From Hermatobates lingyangjiaoensis (taxonomy: Eukaryota; Arthropoda; Insecta; Hemiptera; Hermatobatidae), in NCBI GenBank assembly GCA_026182355.1, contig JAPFBL010000243.1, positions 620,001 to 684,000 on the forward strand: a stretch of 64,000 nt of DNA, given 5' to 3'. The position numbers were made by a program, and so were the translations under genes. Below the pieces are notes generated by a model, which saw only the letters and a list, made by a program, of their open reading frames with translations, was not told the origin of the DNA and made no database searches. Shown here in pieces: positions 45,001 to 56,226 of this stretch (positions are counted from its first letter, which is position 1; every line of letters starts with the position of its first letter).

Positions 45001-46039
45001 GTTAAAGCATCTTAGATTCCATAAAAAACATTTTTTTTGTTAGTGTAATGTTACTCCTACTTTGTTTAAATAATCTTTTTTTTTTACTCTTTAACAAAAA
45101 ATTTTACTCTTATAAAATTTATTCATACAAACTAATGGAAAATGATATTTTATTATTGTTTTTAATGAGATGGATGTGCTTATCTATTAGCACAAAGTTT
45201 ATCAAATCTTGGTGTTTGTGACGATATAGCTACTCGTAGCTCTTTTTCTACAACCATTAGAAAAACAACTGTTTAAAAGTTTGTTTATCTCTTTTCTTGA
45301 ATTTTTGCAAACTTTTAACCTAGAAAGGCAATTTTTATGCGAATGGCATCTCATACGTATTAAATGCAACTCAACGACGAAAATCAACATTTTGACTTCA
45401 ACTTAATATTTTCATTCTTATATATTTCAAAAAGGGGGATAAAATTAATTGTAAATAGATTAGAAAGTTTAATTTGATGTTATTAGATTAATTATCTAAT
45501 CAGATTAGATTTCGAAATTTTCTCTCAAATTAATTAAAGTAAGAAAATCTTCCTTTTAAATTAATCGTCTTAAGGGATATATTATTTTATTTGATTCACC
45601 GATTTGAAATTTATGAATTACTAAAACTTTGTTGTTTTTCATTCAGTGTTGTAGCAGGGGGGGGGGGGGGGGCTCCACCCCTAGCTCATACCAGAGGGCG
45701 GCATTTTGAGGGATAAAAATAGAAAATAAGAAAAAATTAAAATAATAAAAAACTAACCAAAAATATTTGAAGTTGTATAATAAAATTTTGTTTAAAATGA
45801 TTTTAATTGATTTTATTGTTTATGTGTGTAATACTGTTTATAAAACGATTTTCAACAGTAATATTTGCATATTAAAAATAAATTTAATTAAAATTTTTCA
45901 TAACTAGTTATTTAAAGGGGTTAAAAGTTCATTATATTATTTTGTGTAGACAGTTAATTTAACATTTTTTTTATGAGTTGAGTTATACGTTTTTGATTTA
46001 AAAAATCTTTGGTTTTCTTTTATGACAACTGTATATACA
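45000..46039. other. DUF229 intron 1, no gene
   Basis: A G16 run with GGCTCCACCCCTAGCTC at 45656-45690 resembles sequences at 15440 and 38450, perhaps a low-copy repeat. Otherwise nothing recognised. Confidence 0.45.
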
Positions 46040-46470
46040 CGTTTCACGATGAATCACAAACACAGAACTAAGGAACAAACACACTTACTGTCTCTAATTT
46101 TCGGTTGAACCGTCATCAGGAGAGTTGAGATAGGGACAGCAAGCGCACTTACCCAACCGTCACTTCACAAGTGCTCTTGGTGTCTCTATCTCAACTCTCC
46201 TGGTTCAACCAAAAATTAGAGACAGTAAGTCTGTTTGTTCCTTAGTTGTGTGTTTGTTGTTCTTTTGGATCGTTTTCCTGTTTACACTATATATATATAT
46301 ATAACAGATTCAATAATATATCGGCCGTTTGATAGAATAGGTGTGTTCTCTAATCGGGGTTCGGTCAATTTTCCAGGATAAAAAATTAAACTCTCGTTGC
46401 CAACGTTTCGGTTTTATTTAAAACCTTTTTCATAGGCCTACAAACAAAGGATAATAAGAAATGACATATC
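46040..46470 (-). repeat. Family B and family E foldback repeats
   Basis: Family B: minus-strand CTGATGA, C, GGTTCAACC, GAAA, ATTA, GAGAC near 46095-46125, with a plus-strand partner that lost the core. Family E (46320-46470): GGTTTTAAATAAAACC, GAAAC, GTT on the minus strand, with CTATGAAAA in place of CTGANGA. Confidence 0.7.
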
Positions 46471-48417
46471 AACTTCAAACATATACACAATATGAAAATG
46501 GATTGTTACAACTTATGAATATTACAAGTAGAAATATTTCAGAGATACATAAAACAATATTACTTACAGAAGTAAGAATTTTTTAACTAAGAAAATGAAA
46601 ATTTTATTTTCTTAGTTAAAAAATTCTTACGACCGCCCCGGGAGGCTAAAATAGTTGTTACGCTACTCCAATAACAAATATTCATTTTTGGATGATTATT
46701 TATGAAACTGTTTTGCACTTTTACTTTTACAGGAGAAGTTTGCCATGCCACTGTATTTATTGTCAAACTGCAAGTTAAACGGAATCCAAAATTTGATATG
46801 TTATTGTAGGAGGCTGACAAATGGATTGATAGTTTCTATCATCCAATGGTAATATTTACTGTGTTATTTCACCATGTTTATCTCATTTAACAAACAACTG
46901 TGAGATAATAATTACTCCCTTTGAACATATCTTAGAACTTTCGGTTTCCACTCAAATGGATTACTGTAGAGACACAAAACTAAAAGACTGCTTCGAATCT
47001 AAATATCTCAAGTGGACTTTGCTCGACTTATCAAACTAGTACAAAACCATTTAATATTGCATTTGTTCTCAAGTGCCTATCATATACACATATTATCACA
47101 CTCTGATGTAAAAGTATTGTAAAAACCATATGTAAATGGTGGCCAACCTGCGGCTCTTTGAAGGATTATTTGTGGCTCTCACAAATTAACACACATTTTC
47201 TACTTTTATATTTTAAAGAATTATTATCGTTTCGTATTTTTCTGCATGTATTTTTTGCATACCTTTTAAATACGTATTTAATTGCTGCTCACGAAACAAT
47301 TCAAATTTTAAAAAATAGCTCGAACTATCAAGGAGCTTGGCTACTCCTGCCATAGGTCATCAATTTAATAACTTTATTTATTTTAATATAGCTATATCTA
47401 TCTATTAGATCTGGTACAACAAACATGTAATCATTGTTGAAATATATTCTGAGAATATATGGCATCAAAATATGTAGTTATTATTTTTAGTTTACTAAAA
47501 AAATGGAAAGACGATCCAAACTGGACACTATACGAGTTCAAAATCAAAGAGGAATAACACTTAGAGTAAAGAAATACACTTACAAACTCAAATTTTTGGG
47601 CAATCTGTCTTCAGGAGAAAAAAGAAATAGCGACCAAGCACGTGGTAAACACAACGGCCCAATTACCTGGGTTATTTCCCGTTGCATCAACAACGTGCTT
47701 GTAGATCGCCATTTCTCTTTTCTCTTGAAGATGAATTGCTCAAAAATTTCAGTTTGTAAGTGTGTTTCTTTACTCTATGTGTTATTTTATTTTTAGTTTA
47801 ATAATTTCTCTTCCAATACACTGAATTTATGACATTTTAATCATTTACTATTCATACTAATGCGTAATGCTTATTTCGAAATTTTAAGTTTGTGGGATCA
47901 CCAGATCATATTCGGATTAGTACATGTTTTGACTAGAACAAGCATAATGTTCTTTTTAATTTTTGTTTAATTATATAATTATATTTATATCTATTTATGA
48001 TTTATTTATAAATTATTTATTATTTTTTGAAATTCATATTAATCAATTTTTGTTTTTCGTTACTCTATTTTGTATATCTTTCCCTTCATATTTTTCCTAT
48101 CCTAATATTCCTACTATGACGAAGGCATTCTTCAGTGTTTCATCATTCTACAGATTCTTCAGTTTTGCTCCTCAAGTGGATCTTATATACTATCTCGACA
48201 TTGACGATTCAATAAAAATCGAGGTTAATAATCTCAATTCTTTTTATGGTTATCTTTCTCTGTTATTTAATCTGTCATCCTTGTAGCCCTTTCATTTGGC
48301 CTTATTATTTTGAATTTATCCTTTATCATAAACTGGATATATGTTATAAAACAAATCAATGTTAAATAAATTATATCATGATATATAAAGAGCATTAAAC
48401 ATAAATTTATAATACAC
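46471..48417. other. DUF229 intron 1, family B copy at 47515-47800
   Basis: A short palindrome (TTTTCTTAGTTAAAAAATTC) lies near 46610. The family B copy at 47515-47800 is decayed. The ORF 47963-48286 is AT-rich and unrecognised. Confidence 0.5.
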
Positions 48418-48735
48418 TACAACAACTAAAGTTGCTGGACTCAAAAACTAAACTCTGTCTTCCGATGTTTCGAAAATTTAGATTTTCATTATCAAGGCTT
48501 CAAGGAAATAGATAATTCGGATTAAAAGGTAAAAAAATGATAATAATTAAACCTATTTTATCGGGTCCAATTAATTTAATCCGATATTTTTTAGTTACTA
48601 ATCATAAATTATATATTTTTATGTAGCCTTGAAAATGAAATTATAAATTTTCGAAACGTTGGAAGACAGAGTTGAGTTTTTGATCAGACAATCCTCAAAG
48701 AGTCCAACAACTTTAGTTATTGTAGTGTATTATTA
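48418..48735. repeat. Family F foldback, hammerhead-like
   Basis: Arms with ACAACTAAAGTTGCTGGACT and complement. The minus strand has TTGATAA, T, GAAAATCTAAATTTTC, GAAAC; the plus-strand copy has GAAACGTTGGAAGAC. The core is degraded relative to CTGANGA, but stem II is perfect. Confidence 0.7.
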
Positions 48736-48815
48736 GTTTTTACTGGTCCTTAATAGAAAACGAACGTATTATAAATTTATATTGATATAGCTTCTCGACC
48801 ACTGATTTTTCAAGT

Positions 48816-48900
48816 TCACAGAAGGGGTTCTTGAAGATTTTGGTCATAAAGCCAAGGATTTTTTATTACCAAAACCTCAAGAACCCCTTCTGTGAATTTA
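48816..48900. repeat. Short palindrome
   Basis: TTCACAGAAGGGGTTCTTGA pairs with its complement TCAAGAACCCCTTCTGTGAA across a ~45-bp centre. No ribozyme core. Confidence 0.8.
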
Positions 48901-49233
48901 CAAATTTATAACTTTAAATTACACAAAGCACGACACAGAAAAAAGAATAAAAATAACACTTACAAAAATTCAATATTTATAGTTTTTAATTTAAAATTTG
49001 AATTTAAAGTTTGAATGTAATAGTTTGTTAAATTAGGGTTTAAAATGAGATTTATAAATATCATATTTATCCTAAAAAAAATATAATTTAGTTAATAATA
49101 TTATATATTTACGTTAAAAAAATTGAAAACAGCTGATAAGTATTACTAAAATTAGCCATAGTAATAGAGCTTTTATAAAGCTAACGCAAGCTGTGTTCAT
49201 ATGTTTAAGCTTTAATAGGTATAGTGTTCATAC

Positions 49234-49378
49234 CTTGGGTGGTTTCATTCCTGGCAAAAATGAGTTCTGAATTCAAATGAAGATCTGTCTGCAGCACTAA
49301 ATAGAAGCAAACGAAGAAGAGAGTAATTAAAAACAGTGAAGTCTTCTTAGCGTCATGAAGCGACAACTTCTTTCGCAT
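49234..49378 (-). CDS. DUF229 ectoenzyme-like protein, coding exon 1 (signal anchor)
   Basis: This is the first coding exon of the minus-strand DUF229 gene. The ATG at 49378-49376 opens 48 codons plus one base, ending at a GTATGA donor. Residues MRKKLSLHDAKKTS are basic, followed by a hydrophobic run (about residues 14-30, LFLITLFFVCFYLVLQ) and a lumenal stretch with the glycosylation sequon NET. This is a type II signal-anchor layout, usual for DUF229 proteins. The trailing G joins AT of the next exon to make GAT (Asp). An acceptor-like TTTGTGCAG ends at 49396, so the exon may begin at 49395 after a 5'UTR intron. An ATG six bases upstream, in another frame, stops after 12 codons. Confidence 0.75.
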
Positions 49379-49504
49379 TACGACCCATAGGTGTCCTGCA
49401 CAAATAAACCATACACAGTGCTATTACAATGCAACACTACTACAAGTAAATATATTGTAAAATACCTATTATGCAATGTGTATTAACAAATCCTGCTTGG
49501 TCTA

Positions 49505-50022
49505 GTTTTCGTTTTATTGTTTAAACCGAACCCCTTTGCGGGTGTTAACGTCAGCCGTTTACCGGCTTTCCGTTTGATCGGTGAATCTCCAGATTCTACA
49601 TTGGGAGTCCTACATTTTGCTTAACTCAAGTACATTTCTTTAACGAGTACCTGACATTATACAGGCACGGGACCGACCTGATAATCCAATCGATTAACGA
49701 TAATAGAATCTAATTACAAGATCTCTTTTTTTTTAAACCAAACAAAGCTGTTTACTGGTTTTGTTTGATCAGTGATTCTAAATATTCTACATTGGGAGTC
49801 CTAAATTTTACCTAACTCAAGTACATTTCGAGTAGGGATCTTTAACGAGTACCTGACATCGTACAGGCTCGGGCTCGATGGCTTAAAGTCCTCTCTGAGG
49901 TAGGACGTACTCAGATTTATTTCACCTCCTGCGTGAATAAATCGAGAGCCAGGCGGAGATCGAAGCCGGGACTACCAGCCCAGAGTCAAGTATGTTAACC
50001 ACTGAGCAAACCTAGCCCCCTT
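49505..50022 (-). repeat. Two tRNA-derived SINE copies in tandem, minus strand
   Basis: A partial copy at 49505-49680 and a full copy at about 49684-50022. The head at the right has GGCTAGGTTTGCTCAGTGG-like sequence on the minus strand. Both contain the marker AGTACCTGACAT on the plus strand. They lie just upstream of the DUF229 first coding exon. Confidence 0.8.
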
Positions 50023-50239
50023 GGTCAAGTTTACACCTTCAAATACTGAAGAATCAGGTGTATTTTAGTATCAAATGTCAAATACTACGTATTGAAAGAT
50101 AAGTATTTCACGATCGTCGAGCCAATAAGCATGCTGATATAATACGCGTGTTCTAACTGTAAATTTCCATATACATCTATATTTATTACATAACAGGAGT
50201 AAGATAACAATAGAATGATAACAAATAATAGAAAAACCA

Positions 50240-50700
50240 GAAGTTAACTTTTAGAAAAAAATATCACCTCTGAAAGGTGAACAATGAGAAAAACAAGAAG
50301 GATAGTACGAGTGAAAAGGTTATATATATATATATATATATTAAATGTAAATAACCATTTCACTCGCCTGTGAAAAGAGTGAATATTATGGTATATATAT
50401 AAACTAGAATTTAAAAAAGAAGACATAGAAAGGAAACCACTGAACTCACTACTATATTTCGATGTCCTCGTCTTCAGGAAAAGAAGTGAATCGCTCCAAA
50501 GCCTGATAACGACTGACTTGGCGTTCGAACTGAAGCACTCAAACAGTGTAGCCAACATGGTATATATATATAAAGTTTCACCTCCAGAACAATGTGAAGT
50601 ACAAGAAGGGTTGGAACATGAGACCCACTCGGTTCTGTTAACGAAGGTTTGTAGCCCAATCTAATTGATAAATCATTGCCATCCTAATTGCCAAACCTCA
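50240..50700. repeat. Hammerhead-like motif and (TA)n, unassigned family
   Basis: Minus strand near 50500-50450: CTGAAGA, C, GAGGACATC, GAAA, TATA, then GTAGTGAG, resembling families B and C. Several (TA)n tracts flank it. Confidence 0.55.
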
Positions 50701-50744
50701 TCTATTTTATTTTCTTTATTTCTACCTCTGAGGAAACATATTTT

Positions 50745-50935
50745 TACAATTACAAGATTTTTCCGCGAACCAGCTCGTCATCAAAAGAGACATTGCCACA
50801 AGTTCTCAACCCCTGGTCTAGTCTAGTAGCTACTGCTGTGCTATGGACATTTTCTTCTATTCTCATGTCAAAATGCCAGATTGGTCCCGTTCTTCTTGCA
50901 TCATTTATTTGAATACTTTCTTTTTCCACCATGCA
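50745..50935 (-). pseudogene. Possible Penelope-like endonuclease end with hammerhead-like tail
   Basis: A minus-strand frame (VEKESIQINDARRTGPIWHF) resembles the KE(S/A)I.I... tail that follows the GIY-YIG domain in some Penelope-like elements. It is followed at 50790-50750 by TTGATGA, C, GAGC...TCGC, GGAAAA, a degraded hammerhead-like string. The homology is weak. Confidence 0.35.
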
Positions 50936-52009
50936 CTAATATCTTTCCATCCAAATTTTCTAGAAACCATTTCTTTTACGTATTCTGAATCAAGCCTTAA
51001 TTTCCTCAATCAAATTTTCTTGACATCCTTTTCTTTTTCTAGCCATACTTAGAATTAATCCTCTACTTTCCAATTACAGCATATCTAGACACTTTTAATT
51101 TTTTATAATGTTCTGTTCTGTTTTTATAAAAGTCAAGAGCCTTGACTTTTCTGTAAACCTTCTTTCCTTTTTTGTTGCATTCCTCAGTAGGCCATTTTCT
51201 TCAATGACACTTCTTGATAGTCCTCTTTTTGAGTATACTCAACACTTTTCTGATTTTCTTTAACCATGAGCAAGTAATAATAAACAATATTCGAACAATG
51301 AGGACTCCCCTTGATGCAAATAAACGCTCAAAGACTGTACAGCTCATTTACACTATGGAGGACAGAATGCCAAAATGAACCAAAACAACGGTATCACCTG
51401 TATCCAGTCTATAATTTTTTCCATATACACATATACATGCCGTTACATGAGAAATTAAACACCATGAGAATGACTTTCATTGACTAAAGTTGGCAAGTTA
51501 TAAATTTACTCAACTTCTACTGGTTATCTGAATTTCCTGTCTATATCTTCTTAACTTTATTACTTGAAGACCGGGTGCAAGAGGCAGCACTGTCGTCTAC
51601 AACATGCTTGGTCTCCCTTTCTGTTTTCTCCTGAAGACGGGTTGCCCAAAAATTTGAGTTTGTAAGTGTGTTTCTTTACTTTGTGTGTTATTCTTCTTCT
51701 TTTCTTGAACTGGCAAGTTTTAAATTTATTTATTTGACTGTTTTTAGCTAATTAATCCACCCTAATTGATTATTAACTAATAATTGAGAGTGCGGAGGTT
51801 AACTTAAAAGATATTCTGCGGCAGTGGATCGTAACATCTTTCTCTTGACAATAAATTAGTAAATTACAGAGTGCCTACATTAAAGCTTCAGATGATAGAT
51901 CTATCTTATGGAAGTTCTACTGTATAAATAAAATTAATTATTTATTGATCACCTTTCGCATTTGGGAAATTAAGCCATCCTCAACAAGATATAACTGTTT
52001 GGAGAATAA
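50936..52009. other. Intergenic; family B copy at 51560-51715
   Basis: The family B plus-strand motif (51630-51665) has CTGAAGA, C, GGGTTGCCC and AAAAA (G of GAAA lost). No gene recognised. Confidence 0.5.
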
Positions 52010-52049
52010 AATAAAAAACGAAGGAAACACACAGAAAGACACAGACATA

Positions 52050-52092
52050 ACTCACATCGATATTTCGACAATCGTCGTCATCAGGAGGTGCG
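52050..52092 (-). ncRNA. Hammerhead-like ribozyme, family C, 3' of PLE
   Basis: CTGATGA 52084-52078, extra C, GAC-GATT-GTC stem II, GAAA, TATC with AUAU palindrome, cleavage after C, then GATGTGAG. Helix I: CACCTC before the core pairs with GATGTG after the cut with one mismatch. Confidence 0.65.
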
Positions 52093-52374
52093 AAGAGCGA
52101 AGAGCGAAGAGTCCCGCAGGAAGACAGGGCGGTACTGAACTCGGAGACCGCAGCCAGTACCCCACCACTTACCACCAAGCGGGGGAAGGGAGGGAAGGAA
52201 ATGAAGAGCCAAATTAAGACGTAAAAGGAACGGGTAAAAATTATAACTATAACAAATTATAAAAAAGTAGATAAACAAATTAAAATTAATAAAGAAAAAA
52301 AATATATATAATAAATAAAAAATAAATAATAAAATAAAATAAAAAAAAATAATAATAAATAAATAAATCATCGG

Positions 52375-52860
52375 TTGAGGTTGAGTCCGGGGGAAGAGCG
52401 AGCATCAAGTAAGCATATGTATGCCTCCTCTGAAGCTCTTAGGGTAACTTTATTGTTGGATTCGGGGATCTGTTTCAGGATCTGAACCCTGAAACAGTCA
52501 TTGAAACTGAGTCCATGCGAGTTCGCATGGATGGCTACAGGATAGTTACTGCGTTGACCGACTGAAGCCCTATGACCATTCATACGAAGGCTCAACTTAT
52601 TGGAAGTTAAGCCAACGTAAAAGGAGTCACACTGAGTGCAATCCAGTCGGTAAACACAGTTGCTCGAGGTAGAGGAGGAATTGACCTGAACCGGGTAGGA
52701 ACGATGGTGGAGAGGGGAATCGAAGGAAGGATTAGGATTTACAATCAGTCAAGTTTGACAGCCACGGCGTCCACATTGTTTCATTCCAGAAACAGGATTG
52801 GAAGGTTGAGGGGAAATATGAGAAAAAATGCTTTTTAGATTGGCAGGTTTACGGTAGGAG
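52375..52860 (-). pseudogene. PLE reverse transcriptase end and GIY-YIG endonuclease remnant
   Basis: Minus-strand reading gives KPANLKSIF and CGRRGCQT (Cys-containing linker), a stop, then NCVYRLDCTQCDSFYVGLTS, LSLRMNGHRASVGQRSNYPV and AIHANSHG. This is the RT-to-GIY-YIG linker and endonuclease of Penelope-like elements (family: YVG.T...L..R...H). The YVG Tyr and the Arg of LRMNGHR are present, while the first Tyr-containing motif is CVYRLDC. At least one in-frame stop makes it inactive. Confidence 0.85.
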
Positions 52861-52892
52861 TCTTCCTGCGGGACTCTTCGCTCTTCGCTCTT

Positions 52893-52937
52893 CGCACCTC
52901 CTGATGACGACGATTGTCGAAATATCGATGTGAGTTA
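52893..52937 (+). ncRNA. Hammerhead-like ribozyme, family C, inverted partner
   Basis: CTGATGA 52901-52907, extra C, stem II GAC 52909-52911 with GTC 52916-52918, GAAA 52919-52922, TATC, then GATGTGAG. Same sequence as the 52050-52092 motif in the opposite orientation. Confidence 0.65.
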
Positions 52938-53299
52938 TGTCTGTGTCTTTCTGTGTGTTTCCTTCGTTTTTTATTTTATTGTAAAAAAGTCCGCTGGACC
53001 GTTTTTTTTAATTGTGTTTGGAGAATAAGATGTATAAACTTTCTGTTTATACTAGCATTATGTCCAAGATAGTACTATGTAGTACTCCGAAGGCTACTAG
53101 CTACCATGATATTCTGACAATACCTCAAGCAGTGTGGCTTGATTCCTTACCTGAGAAGTGCTAAAATATTTTTAGATCCATGTGCCACATGAAATCGGTC
53201 AGTAAGCAGAATTAATACATAAAGCGTATCAGATTAAAAGGCTCCCTATCAATTTTAAAAATAAAATAAAGAATTCATTAACTGTGCAATCTGTTATAG

Positions 53300-53605
53300 T
53301 GTGGTATTTACACATGTTACAAAAAAAAATTAAGTCTCCACACAAAAAGGTTTATTTCAAGAAACTAAACAACGCGTTTCGAACACGTGATGTTCTTCTC
53401 CAGGTTACATCTGCTCTGCTGGGGTGGTTGTTCGGGAGGTGAGACCAAGCAAGGACTGCTTGGTTTCCTTGCTTCCTTGCTTGGTCTCACCTCCCAAACA
53501 ACCACCCCAGCAGAGCAGATGTAACCTGAAGAAGAACATCAAGTGTTCGAAACGCGTTGTTTACTTTCTTGTAATAAACTTTTTCGTATGGAGACTTAAT
53601 CATTT
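53300..53605 (+). repeat. Family D hammerhead foldback
   Basis: Inverted arms with a centre at about 53452-53465. The plus-strand motif is intact; the minus-strand one (about 53405-53365) has CTGGAGA. The arms contain GATGTAACCTG and GAGACCAAGCAAGGA. A second short family D foldback, without core, lies at 53690-53860. Confidence 0.8.
53521..53564 (+). ncRNA. Hammerhead-like ribozyme, best family D copy
   Basis: CTGAAGA 53526-53532, extra A 53533, stem II GAACAT 53534-53539 with GTGTTC 53543-53548 (one G-U), loop CAA, GAAA 53549-53552, helix III palindrome ACGCGT 53552-53557, cleavage after T 53558. Helix I GTAAC 53521-53525 pairs with GTTTAC 53559-53564 with one bulged T. Confidence 0.7.
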
Positions 53606-54054
53606 TTCTAACATAAAATAAAATATTAAGCGCGCCTTGTCATTCGAAAAATAATTAAATAATCTATAAATTCATTACTTGGGTAATTTGTTATAGTGTG
53701 GTATTCACTCATGAAGGGGAATTTCAAAAAGTTACGGTCCACACAAAAAGCTTTTTGTTAATACTAACAAGGCGTTTTGAGCACTTGGTATTGTTAGTTT
53801 TAACTTAAAGCTCATTTGTATGGAGACATTATCTTTTGAAGTCCCTCATATAATCTATAAGTTTCTAATTTCGCTAATTGATTAATTATATAGCGTTTTG
53901 ATTGAAAGAATAAATTCCTCTACAAATCGCTGTAGTACAGAACGTTCTGGTACAATACTCTTAAATATTTTCGAAATCACAAATTTTTTAAATGACTTAA
54001 AATTGCCATTTTTCTTCGTGGAAAGTAAGTTTTTTTTTATATATTTATAAAGTA

Positions 54055-54390
54055 ACTAGCAAACGTACCCGTCTTTGACGGAATCAAAAATTCTATTATA
54101 CTTGGTATTCCAAAATATCAATTATAGTATTATACTAATACTACAATTAGAAGTTATAGAATAGTAGAAAATACCATTATTAGTACAGTGCTAAAAAAAA
54201 GCCTCTGTATACTAAGATTAGATTTTAAGTTAGACATACACAAATCTACAATCAATGTTTCAGCTTTATATGTCTTATGGTAGCAATATTTTGTGGACAA
54301 ACCGACAGACAGAAATTATTCTAAGGGTACATGTGGCTACTCTGAAGTATGAAACGTAAAGAAAACTTGAAATGAGTTAGTTCTAATTAA
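54055..54390 (-). mobile_element. Helitron, internally deleted copy
   Basis: A 3' end identical in type to the 32377 element (CTAGT, hairpin CCGTC-AAA-GACGG) at 54059-54055, followed by the element's 3' sequence and then part of its 5' region, ending near GAGTTAGTTCT without the TC terminus. The helicase part is missing. Confidence 0.75.
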
Positions 54391-54486
54391 CGTGCTCCCA
54401 GTCAAAAGCTAGCACGCAAGCCACTGGGCTACTCTGGTTCCATACCTTACTTTATTACCAGTGTTTATATTACGCAAATATTAAAT

Positions 54487-54770
54487 TAAAAAAAAATATT
54501 TTTGTTGTGTTTATTTATAATACATTTGCACTACTGTCATCGGCGAGCAAGCAAGCTACTGGCAACCCTGGCTAGATCCCTTTACTTTATTACCATCTTT
54601 TATATGATCCACATTTTAAATTCAAAAAAATATTTGTTTGTTACATTTATTTATAATACATTTGCACTACTGTCATCGGCGATCACGCAAGCCACTGGGC
54701 TACTCTGGTCCCATACCTTACATTATTACCAGTGTATTTATTAAGCAAATATTAAATTAAAAAAAAGTTG
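54487..54770 (+). repeat. Tandem ~165-bp repeat between Helitron copies
   Basis: Two full units with TTTGCACTACTGTCATCGGC and CCATACCTTA-like ends, plus a partial unit near 54410-54470 (GCAAGCCACTGGGCTACTCT). Confidence 0.75.
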
Positions 54771-54789
54771 AGAGTTATATATAATACAT

Positions 54790-56226
54790 AGCAAACGTAC
54801 CCGTCTTTGACGGAATCAGAAGTTCCTGTTTTGGTTTATTTCCGTGTGCCTATTGCCTTTCGGCTATACCACGGAGGAATCAGAAGTTCCGTCATTTTTG
54901 GTATTTCAAAATGTCATTAGAAATTATAGAATAGTAGAAAATACCATTATTACTACAGTGTTAAACAAATGCCTCCAGCTTATACACTACATTAGCTGTC
55001 TGTCCTTCAGGTTCATGGTAGAAGAAAGAGTTGAAACCTCTGACCGTTGAGCATGTACACTACATTTGACCATGTGAGAAAAACTTGGTTTTGCTACCTT
55101 GTATTCCTGCGTTAGATGAAGTCTCCCTTTGCGACTTAGTTAACGTCATTGCGAAATAGACTCTGACCCGACTTTGCAATCATTTCAACGTAAACAGACA
55201 GTGGCTCGGAATCAATGGTATGTGAAGTATACACACAGACTCCCCAATACCACATCCAGTCATTATGTCCGCCTCTATGGCATATCTGTGTAGAGCACGA
55301 ACTCAGAGTCGTGTCCCGTTGCACAGTTTTGGGGCACTCATATTTCGTAACATGAAATTTGTTACTGCTATTAAATTGTAGCATGATTGGTGCTCTACTT
55401 TAAGTTTTTACTCATGAGCAGGCAGTCCAGGAGAAATAAATTCAGAGTCAAGAAATTCAATTAGATAATGAACTGCTTCTTCGTCACTAATCCAATCTCT
55501 TTACTGACTTGTAAGTTCTTTCCTCGGCTTCATATAGCGTAAGAACTTGTTTGTTGATTTTTCCTCCCTGTTCATATTAAGAGTTGAGAATTGCTCGTTT
55601 ACAAAACATTTATTCTCAATAGATAGTACATCCTTAACTCTGTGAAACACCATTTCAATGATGTCAAATATGCAATATGTTCATATGCTCAATTGAAATT
55701 AAAATCAACTAACAATACCTACTTGCCACACCTGTGTATTTTCAAAACAAACTTGTCTGTGAAGTTAGGAAAATACAACTAAAAGCCCCATAACTTCGCT
55801 TCTGTACTGAATTAATAATCTATTTAGAGCCCATATTTTAAGTTAGGCACACACAAATCCAGTGTCAATGTTTCAGCTCGCTATGTCTTATGGTGGCTGA
55901 GTTTACTTGTGACAAACATTTTTGCGTTAAACGTCCATAACTTCACTTCGTTCACTACGTTGAATTTCCAATCAATTCATAGCCTATATTTTAAGTTAGA
56001 CCTACACAAATCTACTGTAAAAGTTTCAGCTTTATATGTCTTATGGTAGCTGAGTTTACCTGTGACAAAGTTTTGCGGACAAACCGACAAACCGACAAAC
56101 CGACAAACCGACAGAAATTTTTCTAAGGGTGTATTCGGTTTCTCCAATGTATGAAACGTAAAGAAAACTTGAAATGAGTCAGTTCTAAGCAATGTACAGA
56201 CAAAATCATTATTTTATTTATAAAGA
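54790..56226 (-). mobile_element. Helitron, copy 2
   Basis: Close relative of 32377-33820. The 5' TC is at 56226 next to host A. The 3' end reads CTATG instead of CTAGT, with the hairpin still present. It contains the same helicase remnant (about 55020-55385) and the 8-bp tandem reduced to about four units (56078-56113). Confidence 0.85.

Larger units (their letters stand above)
40586..49233 (-). other. Intron 1 of the DUF229 gene
   Basis: This 8.6-kb phase-1 intron contains a SINE split by a LINE fragment, family A, B, D, E, F and G foldbacks and a repeat shared with 22 kb. The open frames in it (for example 43755-43991 and 47963-48286) have no recognisable homology. Confidence 0.75.
52010..52995 (-). 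mobile_element. Penelope-like retroelement fragment bounded by inverted hammerheads
   Basis: A 5'-truncated PLE on the minus strand. Its endonuclease region (52375-52860) is followed by a family C hammerhead on the same strand (CTGATGA 52084-52078). An inverted copy of the same terminal repeat lies upstream (plus-strand CTGATGA 52901-52907). The two copies share CTGCGGGACTCTTCGC, GACGACGATTGTCGAAATAT and GATGTGAGTTATGTCTGTGT. This arrangement fits the terminal repeats of PLEs, which are often inverted and truncated. Confidence 0.85.

Noticed and set aside
47963..48286. 107-codon plus-strand ORF
   Set aside because: AT-rich Phe/Ile/Tyr/Leu composition, no motif, no splice context; probably chance.
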